NCBI RefSeq assembly: GCF_029784155.1
Contig: NC_073692.1
Coordinates: forward strand, 428,029,324 to 428,093,323
DNA: 64,000 bases
From: Uranotaenia lowii
Lineage: Eukaryota > Arthropoda > Insecta > Diptera > Culicidae
Direction: 5' to 3'
Shown here: piece after piece, positions 1-15,300 of the stretch
Layout of the letters: every line of letters starts with the position of its first letter
Numbering within the stretch: position 1 is the stretch's first letter
Position numbers and translations under genes: made by a program
Notes under the pieces: model-generated
What the model saw: only the letters and a program-made list of their open reading frames with translations
Told to the model about the DNA's origin: nothing
The model's database searches: none

Positions 1-318
1 AATGTAGTGTATTTAATTTGCTTGCTTGTGTTCCTTCTCTGTACCAAAATGCTATGCTTCCGCCATAAAGGTAAATTTGCACGCACTTTGGTGCTTCTCA
101 GCAGTAGTCGAAGCGAATACTCCAACATTTAGTTAGAAATTATATTTTGCTCTTCGTAGGCAACTTTTATTTATTTATTGTATTATACAACAAAGTAAAA
201 GTAGCAATAAATACTCAAGCCAAACATTTAAAAAAACATCTAAAAGCTATAAATGTTTGTTAAATAGCACAGTTGGGTTACAGAACTGCTTTTGATGTCA
301 AGTTAGCGTCCGGATTAT
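1..318 (-). terminator. 3' UTR and poly(A) signal region of the Ig-like gene
   Basis: This stretch lies downstream of the stop codon at 319-321 on the minus strand. Overlapping AATAAA signals on the minus strand fall at about 165-182, roughly 140 bases past the stop. Bases 1-150 show no coding signal or recognisable repeat. Confidence 0.6.
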
Positions 319-3300
319 CTATAAACCATTGGACGAATCCGATATGCCACTGACATGATGACGGTACTGGACATTTCTTTGGTTGAACTTTTTGTAGGCA
401 AAAAATCCTCCCACCAAACAGACCACAATTGTTACGCTTATCGAGATGCCCAAGATAGCAGCGGTACTCATAGCTGGAATAATAGATAAAAATTAAAAAA
501 AAAATCCTTCGACACAGAACATAAATCTGCTCACCTCACCTTCTTCTATCAAATCAATTGGTATGGTGTAATCTCGTCCTTTCACCTTAATAGCACATTT
601 CCATTGTCCAAAATCTTCATGTATCAGTTTACTTATTTCGAGACCACATTCGCCAGTTCGTAATCCATTACCGTGATAACGAAATCGGGAACCCTCGGTA
701 GGAACAATGTTCTCAGACAAGCCATGAACCTCTCCAATAGGGCTAACGAATCGACACAAATCCACCTGCATATTCAAAATCGTCGTACACATCATCCTCC
801 TGTTCTCGTCACCTTTGCTTGCTTTAATTTGCGATACTATGGCTCGACCTGGTTGGTCGTAAACCTTTACGTCGAAGTAGGATAGACGATCTTCTAGACC
901 ATTAAGGCCGTTGAAGCCACACGACCAGCGACCGGTGGTTATATTTTGCACCACGAATCTGCAAACACCAAAAGTCTTTGTGCGATCGAACCTCGTGGGA
1001 GAGAAATCTCCACCTTGAGGTCCCGTAAGGTAACAATAGTCGATCGGGTAGGGGGCTTCACAGTTAAGTTCTGTAGTCGTAGTGGTTGGTCTCTGCTTAT
1101 CATGGAAAACTTCGATCAATTTGGTTTTAATTCTGATTTCTGGAAAATGTTCGCTGTCATCGTCAAGCGGCTGTTCAGGTGCAAGATTGAAAACGCATCC
1201 TGTATAATCGTCGACGTTCAGGGGCATAAAAATCCTCCATAATCCACGGTCCGCGCTTGTTAAGGGCTTGCGTATTTCCAACGAGCAAATTCCGCCTGAA
1301 ATTCTGCAATCGAAACAAATGTTCTTAGAACTCCCTAATGGTTACGGAAACCTTCAATAAACTTCAATTTAGGTCAAGCAAAAATTCAGGATAGAAAAAA
1401 GCTTTTAAGCTAAGTTCAAATGCTGGCTTTTCTTTGTTATTCTACTGATTGAACTATTGATAAAATTGTTGTTTTATTATTGAAAAGTTGAGGAATTAAG
1501 GATCTGTGTAGCGAAGACTTCGCTACACTTAGTGCCCTCGTTGAAAAACCTTCTTTATTGACACATAGATATTGTTTGTTGTTTTGTTGCAGTGTGTGTC
1601 GTCTCGTCCCGCGGGTTTTCCATTTTTCAGAGATTTTCGGGACTTGAGAGTGAAGTTATTTTTCTTTAAACCAGTACATTTAGGATTCCGCATGTCCTGC
1701 TTAAGGTTATTGGTATCACAGTGAGTGAAAAATCATAAATTTGTTGTAAAGTTCGAAAAGTTCGCATGAAAAGTTCAAACCCGAATTCCGAAACCGGAAC
1801 CACCATCGACGAGTAAAACGGTGCAAGAAGCAAATTTAATGTGATACGTGTGATTGTTTTGTTGTGTAACTTGTGTTCGTAAAATCATAATGTTTGGTTG
1901 GTTCCAAATGTTTCGTTACTCGAATATTCGTAACCAAATCCTTGGAAAAAAATCGAAGAAGAAAGAATATTGTGACTGCTTTTTGTTAGACGCTATTTGA
2001 GGTGGATGTGATTATTCGATTCGACCTTCTTCCGGGGACATTTCTTCTTTGGTATTCTTCCCTATGTCGATACTATCGAAACTACATTTGGGTTGGATAA
2101 GTTGTCATGATGGCAAAGTTAACGTGCGGTTGCATGGTTAAGTTCGGTAATCAAATGAATAAAGCAAATTGTCAAACAGAGATACGAGGGCTTTTAAAAT
2201 CAGTTTCCTGATGGAGTCATCGATTCATGGAGTATCGAGGAACTGATCGTTGTAAACAGTGTTGGTAAATTTCGCCCGTCACGCTTGACCCGACTAGTTT
2301 TGTTTCATCAAACGACTGGCACTGTTCTCAATTGATGGAGCCTCACTACTCGCATGACGACTAAAGCACGACAACAATCAACATTTCTCCATCATCGACT
2401 GGCGAAGCTCCTACACATGGTCAAAATTTCTCCTGAGAGTGACTGGCAAATCTCTTCACACTTCGACCGGCTGCTGACGGCAGGTACAACAAATTGAACG
2501 ACTTGCTGGCAGAGAGCAACAATAGCAATAAAAAAACTGAAAACGAGCTTGCTGGCAGGAGCAACAATAATAATAAATGCTTTTCTTGTTCGTCTTCGGT
2601 CGTCTTCGGCTTGCTGGCAGGAGTAACAATAATAATAAATGCGTTTCTTTTTCGTCTTCAGTTCGGTCCACGACTCGTTTGAATGCGATTGGTGAATGCT
2701 TGACTATGAAATTTTTTTAGCTTCATACGACTGGGGGTTGAATGACTGGCAAACGAAGTGACTGGTCGTTAAGGAACAGTCAATTGAGTTTGACGGACCA
2801 AGAGACTCAACAGTCACAGTCATTTGACTAATGACGATGAATAATGCCAACCCTGGTTGTAAATCCCTGATGCTGATAATCTGACACGGTAAGGTAAGCG
2901 ATGCTTTATTTCATATTGCCTAAACTGAAATGTTCTATACCTGAGGTGAACACGAAATTATTGCGACACCGAAAACGTCATGCCAATTTCATATGTTTAG
3001 AATCAAACCAAAATTTGTGGGTATTTTTATACTGGGGGAGGAAAACTGAATAAAAAAAGAAAAAAAAACTTTCAAACGTCAAATTTCTCTCATCAATCTA
3101 CCGACCAGTGCGAAGGTTCAAAATTTTACTTTCTTATCTAATGTTTTTTAATAAAACTTGTTTGATGCTGAAAAGCACTTGTTTTGCATAAAACAATGAT
3201 TTAATTAGGTTTTTTTTGGCTCTGGCAAATTCTTGCATGATCAGTCGTATTGAATCGCTCAAATTTCGTCAAAGTTTTGAAGCTGATAAATAAAAATGGT

Positions 3301-6300
3301 TTGATTAACGGTGGTTCTAACAATATAGCTCAATCTAAATTTAGCACCTAAACAACTGAGTTACATGACTCGCTACACGAAACTGATATCTAAAGTTAAA
3401 ATTTGAACGATTATAAAATCTTTTCAACAATTGCTGGCTTTTTGCCGAACAGTAAAAAAACGATACAGCAAATTTCAGTCTTCCTCCCCCAGGTTTTATA
3501 CATACATTTACTTAAAAATCAAAACAAGAATTAATCGATGGAGTTTTGAGTATAAAATTGAACGCATTTTCGCTTGATGCCCTCCATCAAAGTCTTTACA
3601 GTGTCATCCGGTACAAGTTTCGAATACCGTATTTTTTTCACCTGGAGGCAAACTAGAGGCAACCTAGGTTCGCTCTAACTGCTGTCATCGTGCTCATTTA
3701 TTGCTCGAGAGGCAACCTAGGTTCGCTCGAAAAAGGGACGGAGTCGCCCTGAGAAGAATGTCAGTTTTGCGAGAAGTTCACCAATACTCTCAACGTTGTT
3801 GTCAAAACATTAAACAGCTGTTTTTTGCTGAAAGCAAAACAGTTGAAATAATAAACGGGAAAATGATTATTGCCGCGACTTTGAACCTCTCAGCCAAGCA
3901 AAATCGTACTATCTGCTGTCCAGTGCAATCCGGACACGAAAAAAGGCAATCCGGATGTGAAGAACCGAATGAAGAAATCCAGAAGGGAGAACAAAATGAC
4001 AGCTGCATGTAAACATTGCGCTCGTTCTCACGCACACCTACGTATGGAATAACTCGAGACCCGAATATCATTTTTTTATTCTGACATTTCCAGAGCCAAA
4101 TCCGGAATCAAAAAAAAAATACGCCATAAGTTTGTTTTCCATTTTCTTAACATTGTAACGGGTTAATAATGCAAAACCTTTTCTTTGTAAGACCAATATC
4201 AAAAATACATTGATTTAACTTAAACGACTGTAAATATTAGCATAATTCGGAACCTTAATAGTGTGACCAAAATAAATAAGCATAAAATTAAATTATTTCA
4301 ATTCGAAAACGAAAACATTTCGACATTCATATTTCAAGTGCCGCCCTAGACGAACAATCATCAAAACCATTAGCACGCTGTTGAAGACTTTAGATCAACC
4401 AACACACTTCCAACTTTAAACGTGTGGCTTGAGACGCCGCCTTTCGTAGGCCACCGACGGCAGACTTTGTTTGCATCAGGTGAATGACCTCCTTCGGGAT
4501 GCGTTGTGAACCTAAAAGTTTGGGGAAGAAAAAGATTGGTTTCTAATTTCGGATTTGGAAGGGGAAGACAAGGGCTATCCGAGAATTCGCGAGAGAGGAT
4601 TTAATTGTTTAACTTCGCGATTCGACTAAGTCGGATCGGGTAGTTCCGGTCACGAAGTTAAGCTAATCCAGTAAGCCAGATGACGAAAAGATCTCCCGAC
4701 CCATTTATTCCCGGTGATTGGCGTAGACAAGATCGGTTATCTTTCGTCGTGAAAATTAGTTAGACTCGGTAAATTGAACACTTGTGATTTCCTTTTTCAG
4801 TACCCTCAGTTAATTTACCTTCTCTCGATTAGCCCACACTAGAGCTAGAAAGCATAGGTAGGTAGTGCAGTGCAAGTAGTGTTTACGACGTTTGTTCGAC
4901 CTGAAGATACAACTGCACAACCACCTAGAGGAAGTCGAGGCACCACAAGGGTCATCAGCGGCACACGCCCCAGCCGAAGCGAACACCACTATTGCCGACG
5001 GCTAGGAGACACCAACACTCTAGCCAGGCAGCGATACACCTTAGTACCACCGCGCCGCGGTCTTCTCGCGACTACGAGAACCGCGGTCATAATTTTCATC
5101 ATCGTTGCCAACCAACAGCAGACCACGACGGCTAGCTAGAGAACATCTTCTCTAGCTGCGCCGCAATCCGCCGGCCAAAAAGTGTAGCTGAATCACGGCA
5201 GCAGAGCTACCACCACATGACCGCCAACTAGAGTGGTAAGCCGCAGGAGCGCCGCAGTAGTATACCGCAGGATAACAAAAACGATGGGGTAATGGCTGCC
5301 CAAAACCCCACGAATTAGTAACCGAAAACGTGAGTACTCACACATAAACAACATGTTGTTTCAGCGATCACTTTGAACCGTTTGTCGCCCGCAACCTTTA
5401 CAAAATTTATGTTGCGCGAGCGCGAGAATTTAGTCGCTCTGTTAAATCGGCAGACTAAGAAATTAGTCGGACTGGCGAGCCGTATAAAGTAGCCATATTT
5501 TGAGCTTTGTTACCCGTTTCACATGAAACAATAATAAATGGAGACGAACATCAGACACATCTGCGTCATACAATACATCTAACAACTCCACCACGAACAC
5601 CACCAGTAAAAGTTTGAGAGAGAAGTAAAAGCTTAGGCCTAACAACGCACTACAAATGTAAACAAACACGGAATAAAATGGAATGTTTTCGCAAAAATGT
5701 AAGTCGGCTCCGATAAGTCTCTAAGGAAACGAGAATTTGAGAATGCACCATTAATTAAGGTATTGGGAAAGGGGGTTACAAGTTGTTCCTTTTTTGTTCG
5801 CGTTTATCTATTTAGATTTTTTACTGCGGAGACTGGCCGCGAATCCAGTCACGATCATTCCTTCACTAAACCGGGGTAGAGGGCGGAGTCTTGTACGACG
5901 GCTTAAACCCTGGTAGTTTACTTTTGGGCCGAACAACAGCTAACTCCCCTTTCCACGAATTTCTGCAGGGTTTCGTCTCGTCTTCGGGGCGGCCTCAAAA
6001 GGGCCGAAGTACGAATCCCTTTTTGGAGACCCTTCCACTTCTTTCCCAAAATAGGGAATCAAAAGGAACTCGCGACCGAGTCTCATCAGCTGGGCAAACT
6101 AAGACAGGGTAGGTGGTCTTCCATCCGGAAGTGGCGCTGGCCACTTAAAAACGGAAGTGTGTCGGGCCTCTCGTTCTAACATGTCCTTCTCGTTTCTCGT
6201 CTATGTATGACGTTCTTCTTGCTCTCCGAAGTTCCCGCTTCATTATTGCCCAGTACTGCTCCACCGTTCGCAACTTCGGACAGTTTGACAGGTTCATGTC

Positions 6301-9300
6301 CTTTGGAACAAAATGAACAGAATTGGCCTCATACCACTCAAGGACACTTTTAGAATAGTGGCATGATGCCAAATTTGGCCAAAATAGCGGAGCTTCGTCG
6401 TGCTGCTGCTGGAACGGCCAACGGCGCTTCTCGAGGCACTCAGATATGTAGATCTCGCCATTTGCTGTGCCCTTTGTCACGGAAGGCTCACTCCTCAGTC
6501 CGCATGTGCAGATTGCCTGCCAAAAGAGATATTTGGAGACGAACTTCCATATTTTCTTCTTCTTAAATTTGTCGTTCACATCGAACTTGCTCCTACCGGT
6601 GAAAAACTCCAACTCCGGAATTTGCTTAAAATCGGCTTTTATATACGTTTCGTCGTCCATCAAACAGCAGCCATATTTTGTCAGCATCTTCTCGAAAAGA
6701 AGATCATCGCGGTTTGGCAAGTTCTGTACCTTGTTTGTATGTAGTCCAGCTCTCTTTGCATTCTAGACGTAGCTCTGCGACATGCCGATCTTTAAAGCCA
6801 AATCACGATCTGAGACGTTGGGATTTGCTTTAATCATCCGCTTCACCTTTCCCTCCGTCTTTTTGTTCTGCGGTTCCGGTTTTCTTCCAGCTCCTTTGCC
6901 GTGATCCAACGTCAACCGCTTCAATATCTGGAGACGGTTGAATGGTAAATGGTCAACATTTTTCCCAACTGCCGTTGCGACATGTCAGACAATTCCAGGT
7001 GTTTGAAAAGAATTTGTTCTCTCGAACGCGTTGGTTCACCTCCATTTTCTTTGAATCGAAAAACACGACTTCGAGTTTGACAGTGTGCAAATTTGGTTGG
7101 TTTTTACCAGTGATTGAATTTTGCTGAGCATGAGTTGATCAACCATCTCTCGCTCAACGCTTTACTCGGAAGCAAAGGTTGCTTTGAGGCAGCGAAAACG
7201 ACAAAACCGATGATGTATACGCTCTCAACATGGCCGCCTTCATGAAGCAATATACATTCGAGGCAGCGAATCCAAAAAACCAAACGAATGGCTCTCACTC
7301 ATCTCCTGTCACAACCTTGAGGGAACCGAATTCAAAAGGCAGAGCAAACCCGAGTCTCCTCGTTTGTGCCTGGATCGAATGCGTGAGGTTTTTCTGCTAT
7401 TGCTGTTATTGCACAGCAACCGCACGCAGGCAGCTAGTTTTTTCATTTCTTTTTCTTCCCCCCTCTTTCACCATACGTTCACTGCAAAAAATCGACACTT
7501 ATAGAATATGTTCCTTCACACATAAGCTAATAAATCTCTGCTACTATATGATTCAAATGATATTTATATTTGAGTAATAGTTTTAATTGGATTGAAATAT
7601 GATGTTCATTACCTTACACATAACTTTTATGAATATCATCTTTGAAAAATTTCACTCTTTCAAAATGGCCGAATTCGGAAAAGAAACACGAGGTGCCGGT
7701 GAAAAAAAAACCTTTTTCTTCGAAACAATAAAGAAAAATAAGGTTAGTAAATTTCGTTATAAACTTCTTATAGACGTTGTTTCTTACGATAACCAATCAG
7801 CGTATGTATTTTTTATTCTAGCTCTCATTCACAGCAAGTTTTGGTGGTAGTTGCGGATGGCCCATGTAATAGAATGCTGGATTAGGCAAAGGAACCTTGG
7901 ATAATGAGCCACCGGAAAAGGCAACAGTGTAGTGACGAGATACAAGATTTATACAAGAAAGTTGAATGATTAAAAAATTTTGTCATTGATAACAAAATCA
8001 CAATTTCCCTGCTTAATTTCAAATGCCGGAAACTATATTCGAAGAAAAACATAATTTGAAGCCTATTTTTAGGCGTTTTCATAGCGCATATAACATCCAT
8101 ATGTTTAAGTTTATAATTTCTATGTGTCGCATATAAACCTGAAATATTTCCTGAACCTATGTGTGACACATAAATTTTAATTGGGAGACAAATTGCAAAG
8201 ATCTATATAGGCCGACACATACCCCTTATATGTGGATTTTTTGCAGTGTTGCGGGCCGTGCAACGCAATAAGTTCGGTTGTTTTTGTTGTTGCCTCAACC
8301 TTTGCGGTCGGCTCGAGTTATTCAAATTCAACAACGTAAATGAGTATGTGTGCCTCGTCTTCTTCATGCATCATGTAGCAACCGAACGTTGAGAGAGTTC
8401 GTTCGGGGCAGCAAACGGATAGTGTCTCTCAGAGCAGATCCTCCTCATGGGGGGAGGTTTGAATGAATGTACAGTACCGTTCATAATTGTATAGAAATTG
8501 GAAACACGCGCACTGTCACTTCGACTTAGAACTTCTATAACTTTTGACTCTGATGATATTTTTTGATCAAATTTTCTGCGTTAGATAGATCAACTATCAC
8601 ACTAATATATCACAAAATTTGAGCTTTCTGGAGTTTTTGCGGCCTGAGATACAGTCATTCTACGAAAATCGGACTTTTTGGACTTTTCTCATTCAAACTG
8701 TAATATCTCAGAAACTACGCTACATTTTTTATTGAAATTTTGCAGAGTGATTGTTGAAATGTAAAGCTATCATGTCTGAAGTTTTTGAAAAGTTTTATCG
8801 ATGGGATCAAAAGTTACTGGAGGTACAATTTTTCAGGTATGAACCTAAAAATGCGATTTCTATACAATTTTGGACGATTGTTTTCAAAGGAAACTCCTAT
8901 TTTATGTTAACAACCAGTAAATCTATTTCAACCAAAAAATCAAAACAATATTGCGAGATTCTGATTTCAAAACACAAATAGATCTTTAATTTCATTTTTT
9001 CATTTCACCATTGCTTTTGCCAGACATTTTTTGACTGATTTGTGGATGGAAACGATTATGTTCTCATGAATCGTCCAAAATTCTATAGAAATCGCATTTT
9101 TAGATTCATGCCTGAAAAATTGTACCTCCCGTAACTTTTGATCCCATCAATAAAACTTTCCAAAAACTTCAGACATGCTTACTTTATATTTCAACAACCA
9201 CTCTGCAAAATTTCAACAAAAAATGTAGTGTAGTTCCTGAGATATTGCAGTATGAATGAGAAAAGTCCAAAAAGTCCGATTTTCGTAGAATGACTGTATC

Positions 9301-12300
9301 TCAGGCCACACAAACTCCAGAAAGCTCAAATTTTTTGATATATTAGTGTGATAGTTGATCTATCTAACGCAGAAAATTTGATCAAAAAATATCATCAGAG
9401 TCAAAAGTTATGGAAGTTCAAAGTCGAAGTGACAGTGCGCGTGCTTCCAATTTCTATACAATTATGAACGGTACTGTATATGTATCGTCTCCTGTATAGC
9501 TATGCGAGGCCTCAAAGTGTGTATTTTGAATGCCTCTGATGAGAAAATTGGTGAGGATTTCAATCACTGGTTTTTACCCAATGGTAAAAAAGTTATGCCT
9601 TGTTGAATGTGTCGCATTACTACGCCCTTTACCTACCTACCGAAGGGTCCGGATGCATAGGGCTGAGATAAATGATCTCCGCTGCTGGAGACCTGGAGCC
9701 AGCGTCTTCACTTGCTGCCAGCCAAGGTTCTCGTCAACTGTGCGGATTTCAGCGGCTAGAATACGCCGCCATGTGCTTCTGGGCCCGCCTCTTCTTCGAT
9801 GCCCATCTGGAGTCCAGTAAAGCGCCTCTTTGCAAATCTCGACTTACGTGCACGAAGACACCGTCGATGAAGTCCCACGATTTAGATCCAGTTGCCAGAC
9901 CACCAAGCGCGGATGATGTACCGCAGGCAGCGATTCACAAATACTTGCAGTTTTCGCGTCGTCACCGAGTATGTGCACCAAGTTTTGGACACGTACAGCA
10001 ATACGGATTTTACGTTTGAGTAGAAGATTCGGATCTTAGTTCGTAGAGAGATCTGGCGTGAGCGCCAGTAGTTTCGGAGACTCGCAAACGCTAATCGGGA
10101 TTTTCTGATTTGGGTCTCGATATCTTTCTTGGTACTACCATCAGGCGTGATCTGGCTACCAAGATACTGGAAGCACTCCACTTACACTACCTGTTATCCA
10201 GCTACCACGAAATAGAAATGATTTTTTTTTGTGTTGATCTCCATCGACTTGGTCTTTCCGACATTGATTTTGAGACCTACTGCCTTGGAGCTTTCGGTGA
10301 GGTCGTCGAATTTGCTCTGCATGTGTTGTTGTCTTTGGGCGAGCAAGACAATATCGTCAGCCAGATCAAGGTCGTTCAGTTGCTCCATTGTCGAAGGATT
10401 CCACGGCAACCCTCGGTTTGGTCTACAGTCAATCGATCCAGTCAAGATCATAGTCAAATTATAAGATACACCCTGTCTCACTCCATCAGTTACCGGGATT
10501 GAATCAGTCAAGACATCGTCGTGCAAGACCTTGCACAAAAATGCCTGGTATTGTGCTTCGAGTTCAGTTTCTCTGGGACTACTCGTCGCCTAATAGCCGC
10601 CCAGATGTTTTCGTGGTTCCGCCGGTCGAATGCTTTTTCTGAATCAACGAACACCAGCAGAAGAGAGTCCTGGAATTCGTTGGTTTGTTCCAGTATTATT
10701 CGTAGCGTTGAGATGTGGTCCACACATGATTGTCCGGATCGGAATCCGTTGCTGCCGGAGTGTAGCGTCGATTTTCTCCCGGATCCTGTTCAGGATCACT
10801 TTGCAGAGTACTTTGAGAGGGCGCTTCTGAGTTGACGCCATTAATGCAACTTACTGTTGGCGCTTCAAGCTGCGGGTCTGTTGGCCATCGCTATTTGTAA
10901 CTTGGAAGAGTTGTTCAAAATGCTCAGTCCAACGCTTGAGCTGATCTGTCAACAGCTGACCTGCTCGGTTTTTCAGCGGTATTCTTGCATTAGTCCTTGT
11001 ACCACTAAGGCGGCGAGAAATGTCATAAATGTCGGCTCTTTCTCCCTCTTCGGCTAGGGAATTTCTAAATTTGTAATTTTCACAAAATGTATAGTTTTGG
11101 AAATCTCGTAGCGTTCTGGATACGTTCGAGGAACCTTGGTTGGCATGGAGAAATTCCACACGGAGAATAATCAAAAGGTAAAATTTACCGAACAGTTATT
11201 CGAGATAATTTTTTCCCACCCCTATACTGCCCCTACTCGCATAACAGTCCCATATGAATTTTCGTCATTTTTCATCTAACCTGACAGTTCGTCATTTTGA
11301 ACACAGGGCTTCAATATGAAACAATAAAAAAAGATATTTTGTTCTAGAAATTTCGAAAAAAATATCAACTCGTGTCTGTCCCATATGAAATATACCAGCA
11401 TAACAGTCCCATATGTGAAAAACCACGGATTTAGTTACTTTTCAATGTTTCTTCCGGTGAAATAGTATTTGATTTATTGCTTTGAATAATTTAAAAAAGA
11501 TTCAATTCACTCAATGTCGAATTATGCACATTAGTTTTCGAAGGCAGGCCAGTTAGAAGGAAGGAATGTCTTCCTGAGCGAAAAATTATCAGATGCAATC
11601 AAAAATCGTAAAAAGGTTTAACTTACAATGTGGAAATCACGATATTTTTCCAAAAGTATGTTTCTTTCTATGATAACTGCATTTAGAAGTTCAAACATGA
11701 TCAAATTTATGTCTCAGAAAGTAGCTTGGTAACCAAAACATCTTCTGTATGGGACTGTTATGCGGGTAGATTTGAAAAAGCTTTCAAATATGCTCGCATA
11801 ACAGTCCCATAACGAAAAAAAATTGTGCTCCCGACCTTACCAATGACCCAATTTCGAAAATTTCAGGTCTAACGATTTATTATATCAACCTAGAACACAT
11901 TCCATCAAACGATTTTCGTTTATGCTGAAAGTTGTCGTCACAATTTAAAAATATATTCCGAAACAGAAAAAGCTGATTTTCTCGCTTGCTTGTTTTTGCA
12001 TATGGGACTGTTATGAAAGTAGGGGCACAACAACACAACACAGAAAATTTCTCCAGTGTCATGGTAGCTGGGCAAGAAGTTGAAAAAATGAGAGTGCTTC
12101 TAGTATCTTGATTGCCAGATTACGCCTGATGGTGGTATCAAGAAGGACATCGAAACGCGGATCACAAAACCCCAATTTGCATTTGCGAGTCTCCAAACAT
12201 CTAGCGCTCGTGTTCGATGTTTATCTCTACAAACGACAATTCGAATTTTGAAATCCGTATTGTTGAACGGGTGCACATATGCGGTAAAGACGCAAAAACT

Positions 12301-15300
12301 GCATTTGAGGCACTTGGGATCAGAGGGGTGCAAGTGATTTTTTATCAAAACTGAGATAAACTGTTTTTTGGTAATTTAAAGTATAGATTAACATTCTGTA
12401 GAAGACATAGGTCGAAAAAAAAAAAATATTTCGATATTTTTAAGCTGTTTTAAAAATAACGTGTTAATGAAAATCCTGTTCCGTTTGGCGTCAGAAGGGT
12501 GCAAGTGCAAATATATCTAAGAAAAATCTCTCGGATGAAAGCTCTGCGGATTCAGATTTTTCGACAGGCTCTGATCATGATGTCACATACTATTCCACGG
12601 AACAAACTGAACTTCGGAAAGTTCAGATGAGTCGTTGTCGGAAGGTATTTAACAAAAAATAAACTTAAGTCTTTTAAGGAATATTTACATAACATTTTTG
12701 GAAAGGGCCTGGTAGAATTGGAGAGTCAACTGGCCATTCATCAAGACCCTGAAAATCCCAACGAAATCAGATAATCTGGAAACTCAACTTGCGGAAAAGC
12801 TACGAAACAAGGGGAAACGTACGTTGATTCTATCGGAAAAAGCGACCAGCTAAACAATTGACTCCAATGGATGAACACATATGTAGGTGTTCTTGTGAAT
12901 CCATTAAGGAAGAAGAGAGATTGAAAGTTTTCAACAAATTTTCGGAATTAGGATCGTGGAACTTGCAAACCTCATTTATTATGAGTTGCATGGAAATTTG
13001 TAGCCCGAAAAAGCAGAAAATCAAATGTGTGAACAAAAAAAAAACAAGATCGGAAACTGATACCAAACCGTAGCTACCGAAACCACAGCTACAGGAGGCC
13101 ACCGCCGGACCCTAATGGAAAACTGATATTGGAGAATAACCCCTATAAATCCCTTCCTTTTCCCTTGTTTAAAGTTTTTTTTTAACTGTTGAGTCGCCGC
13201 GACTATTACGGCCCCCTCCCTACTAACCTAGTGAAACGAATACACTCGGCACATTGAAACTTTGTAAAAGTAAAAGGCCTTTAATAAACTAGTTTTAAAT
13301 AAAAAAAAAACAAAAAAAAACAGCTAGTGTCATACTAAAAATACTTGTTACATACAGGTTCCAAATGGATGCGATCATATTGTTTGGAGTCAGAGGGGTG
13401 CAAGTGTCATTCTTGGGATCAGAAGGGTGCAAGTGAAAAATATCAAAAAAAGTAGTCCGCCGTTTTTACATAAATACCGCAAAAACTTTTGTTTTTCTTT
13501 CAGAATCATTCATTTTAGACCTCTTGAGACACATTCCATCGAAAATTGAGTAGAAAAAGCGATTCGATAATTTTGATTTAGAAAAAAAACTTTGATGCCC
13601 GTTTTCTCGAAATCATCATTTCGGCACTTGCACCCCTCTGATCCTAAGCGCCTCATTTGTGAATCGCTGCCTGCGGAATATAATCCGTGCATATAACTAC
13701 TTAGCAGGTGTCATCAATTGGCGCCAAAAATCGAGATTCGGTACCAGACGTGGACATCGAAAGAGAGGTAGGCCCAGAATCTTGTGGCGGCGTAGTCTAG
13801 CCGCCAAAATCCGAACTGTCGACGAGAAGTGAAGACGCTGGCTTCGGATCGTCAAGAATGGAGATCTTTTTCCAGGGCCCTTTGCGACGCAGGATCATTA
13901 CTCAGTAAGTGAGTAAGTAAGTAGCTGAATATTGTCTTAAAAGCATATTCGAGTTACGTTACGAGGTTTCCAGAACTCCAAACTTTTGCACAAATCGGTT
14001 GAGAAACAAGGGAGATATCGTTCACGCTCGTCAATCGGACGCTGTTATATCGGTCAAAAGTTTGATTCAAAACAGTCAAAACACTAGTTTTTAAATAAGT
14101 AGTGAGGAAAACTGAATCGAATTAGTTTTGAAAGCTTATTTCTTTTAACTTTCTATCCGTCTATAAAAAAAATCATTATCTTGAGATGTCTTTACTTAAA
14201 AAAAGACATCACTTTTCATCGATACTGGCGATAAATTAAGTAACAAACATAAATTACGGTGATTAATTTCTTCATTTTCAGGTAGTTTTGTCTTTTTTTA
14301 AAGGGTGAAGGACTATTTGAGTTAAAGTCCTCTTAAAAATACTATTTATAAAAAAACAAAATTCCAGGAGCAATAGCTTGCATGATTTGCTTTAAGATTC
14401 AGAATCCACAACCGGTATGTTCTAAACTTCTAATCACAATACAGATAAGGTACACCGGGGCAAGTGCAAACGATCAACTTTCCTCTGTTACAAAAAAATT
14501 AAAAAATATTTCTTCTTCTAGAAGTTGTTGTTGTTGTCCAAACCAACAATCTGACATAGATAAACTGAACTTTCTTTCAATTATTCACTAAAAACACGGC
14601 ACTGTTTGATTACACATGAATTCAAGTACGTACTAGACATGAAAAGTGTGTTTTTGTTTTGCTTTTTTTGGCTTCAAAAAATGGCATTCAAATCCGATTT
14701 TTCGTCGAAAGGTGAGTGTTTGGGACTGATATTCAGGTGAAAGCAGAAAATTTATGATAAATTTTCAGTAGACCCTAAAAATTGTGAAAATAATATTCAC
14801 TCCTGTCAACCCACACTGCGGGACAAGTACAAACGACACTACCGGGGTAAGTGCAAACGCACCTTCAAGCCATGTAACATCAGACATTAAAAAAAAAATC
14901 ATCTCAAAATTGGTTCAGCATTATATTAGAGTGGTCAGAAAGGGTATCCAAAGTGTTGTATCTAAAGCGGATATTCAAAATTCCGTAATGCCTTGGCAAA
15001 TGAAGGTCTTTTGCTTCAAATAACAGTCAGCAAAACTGAAGTTCCAAAAAGTAATTAATATAGCAGAAAAACAGCAAATACATAAAAAAAAAGTTGTTAA
15101 AACATACCGGAACATTTATTAAATTCGTTTAAGTAACGATACACTGACGCATCTTTGAATAAGTTTGGAAAAAGCATTGCGTTTGCACTTGCCCCCATAA
15201 ACGGGGCAAGTGCAAACTTAGACATTTTTACACAAAAGTGCCGTTATTTTTTACCAACATTTTTTAAGTTTTCACTTTTTACGGGAATTTGTTGAGAACC

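Noticed and set aside
673..1242. Plus-strand frames of 70 and 98 codons
   Set aside because: They are antisense shadows of exon 4 of the Ig-like gene, whose phase, Cys spacing and splice sites are consistent.
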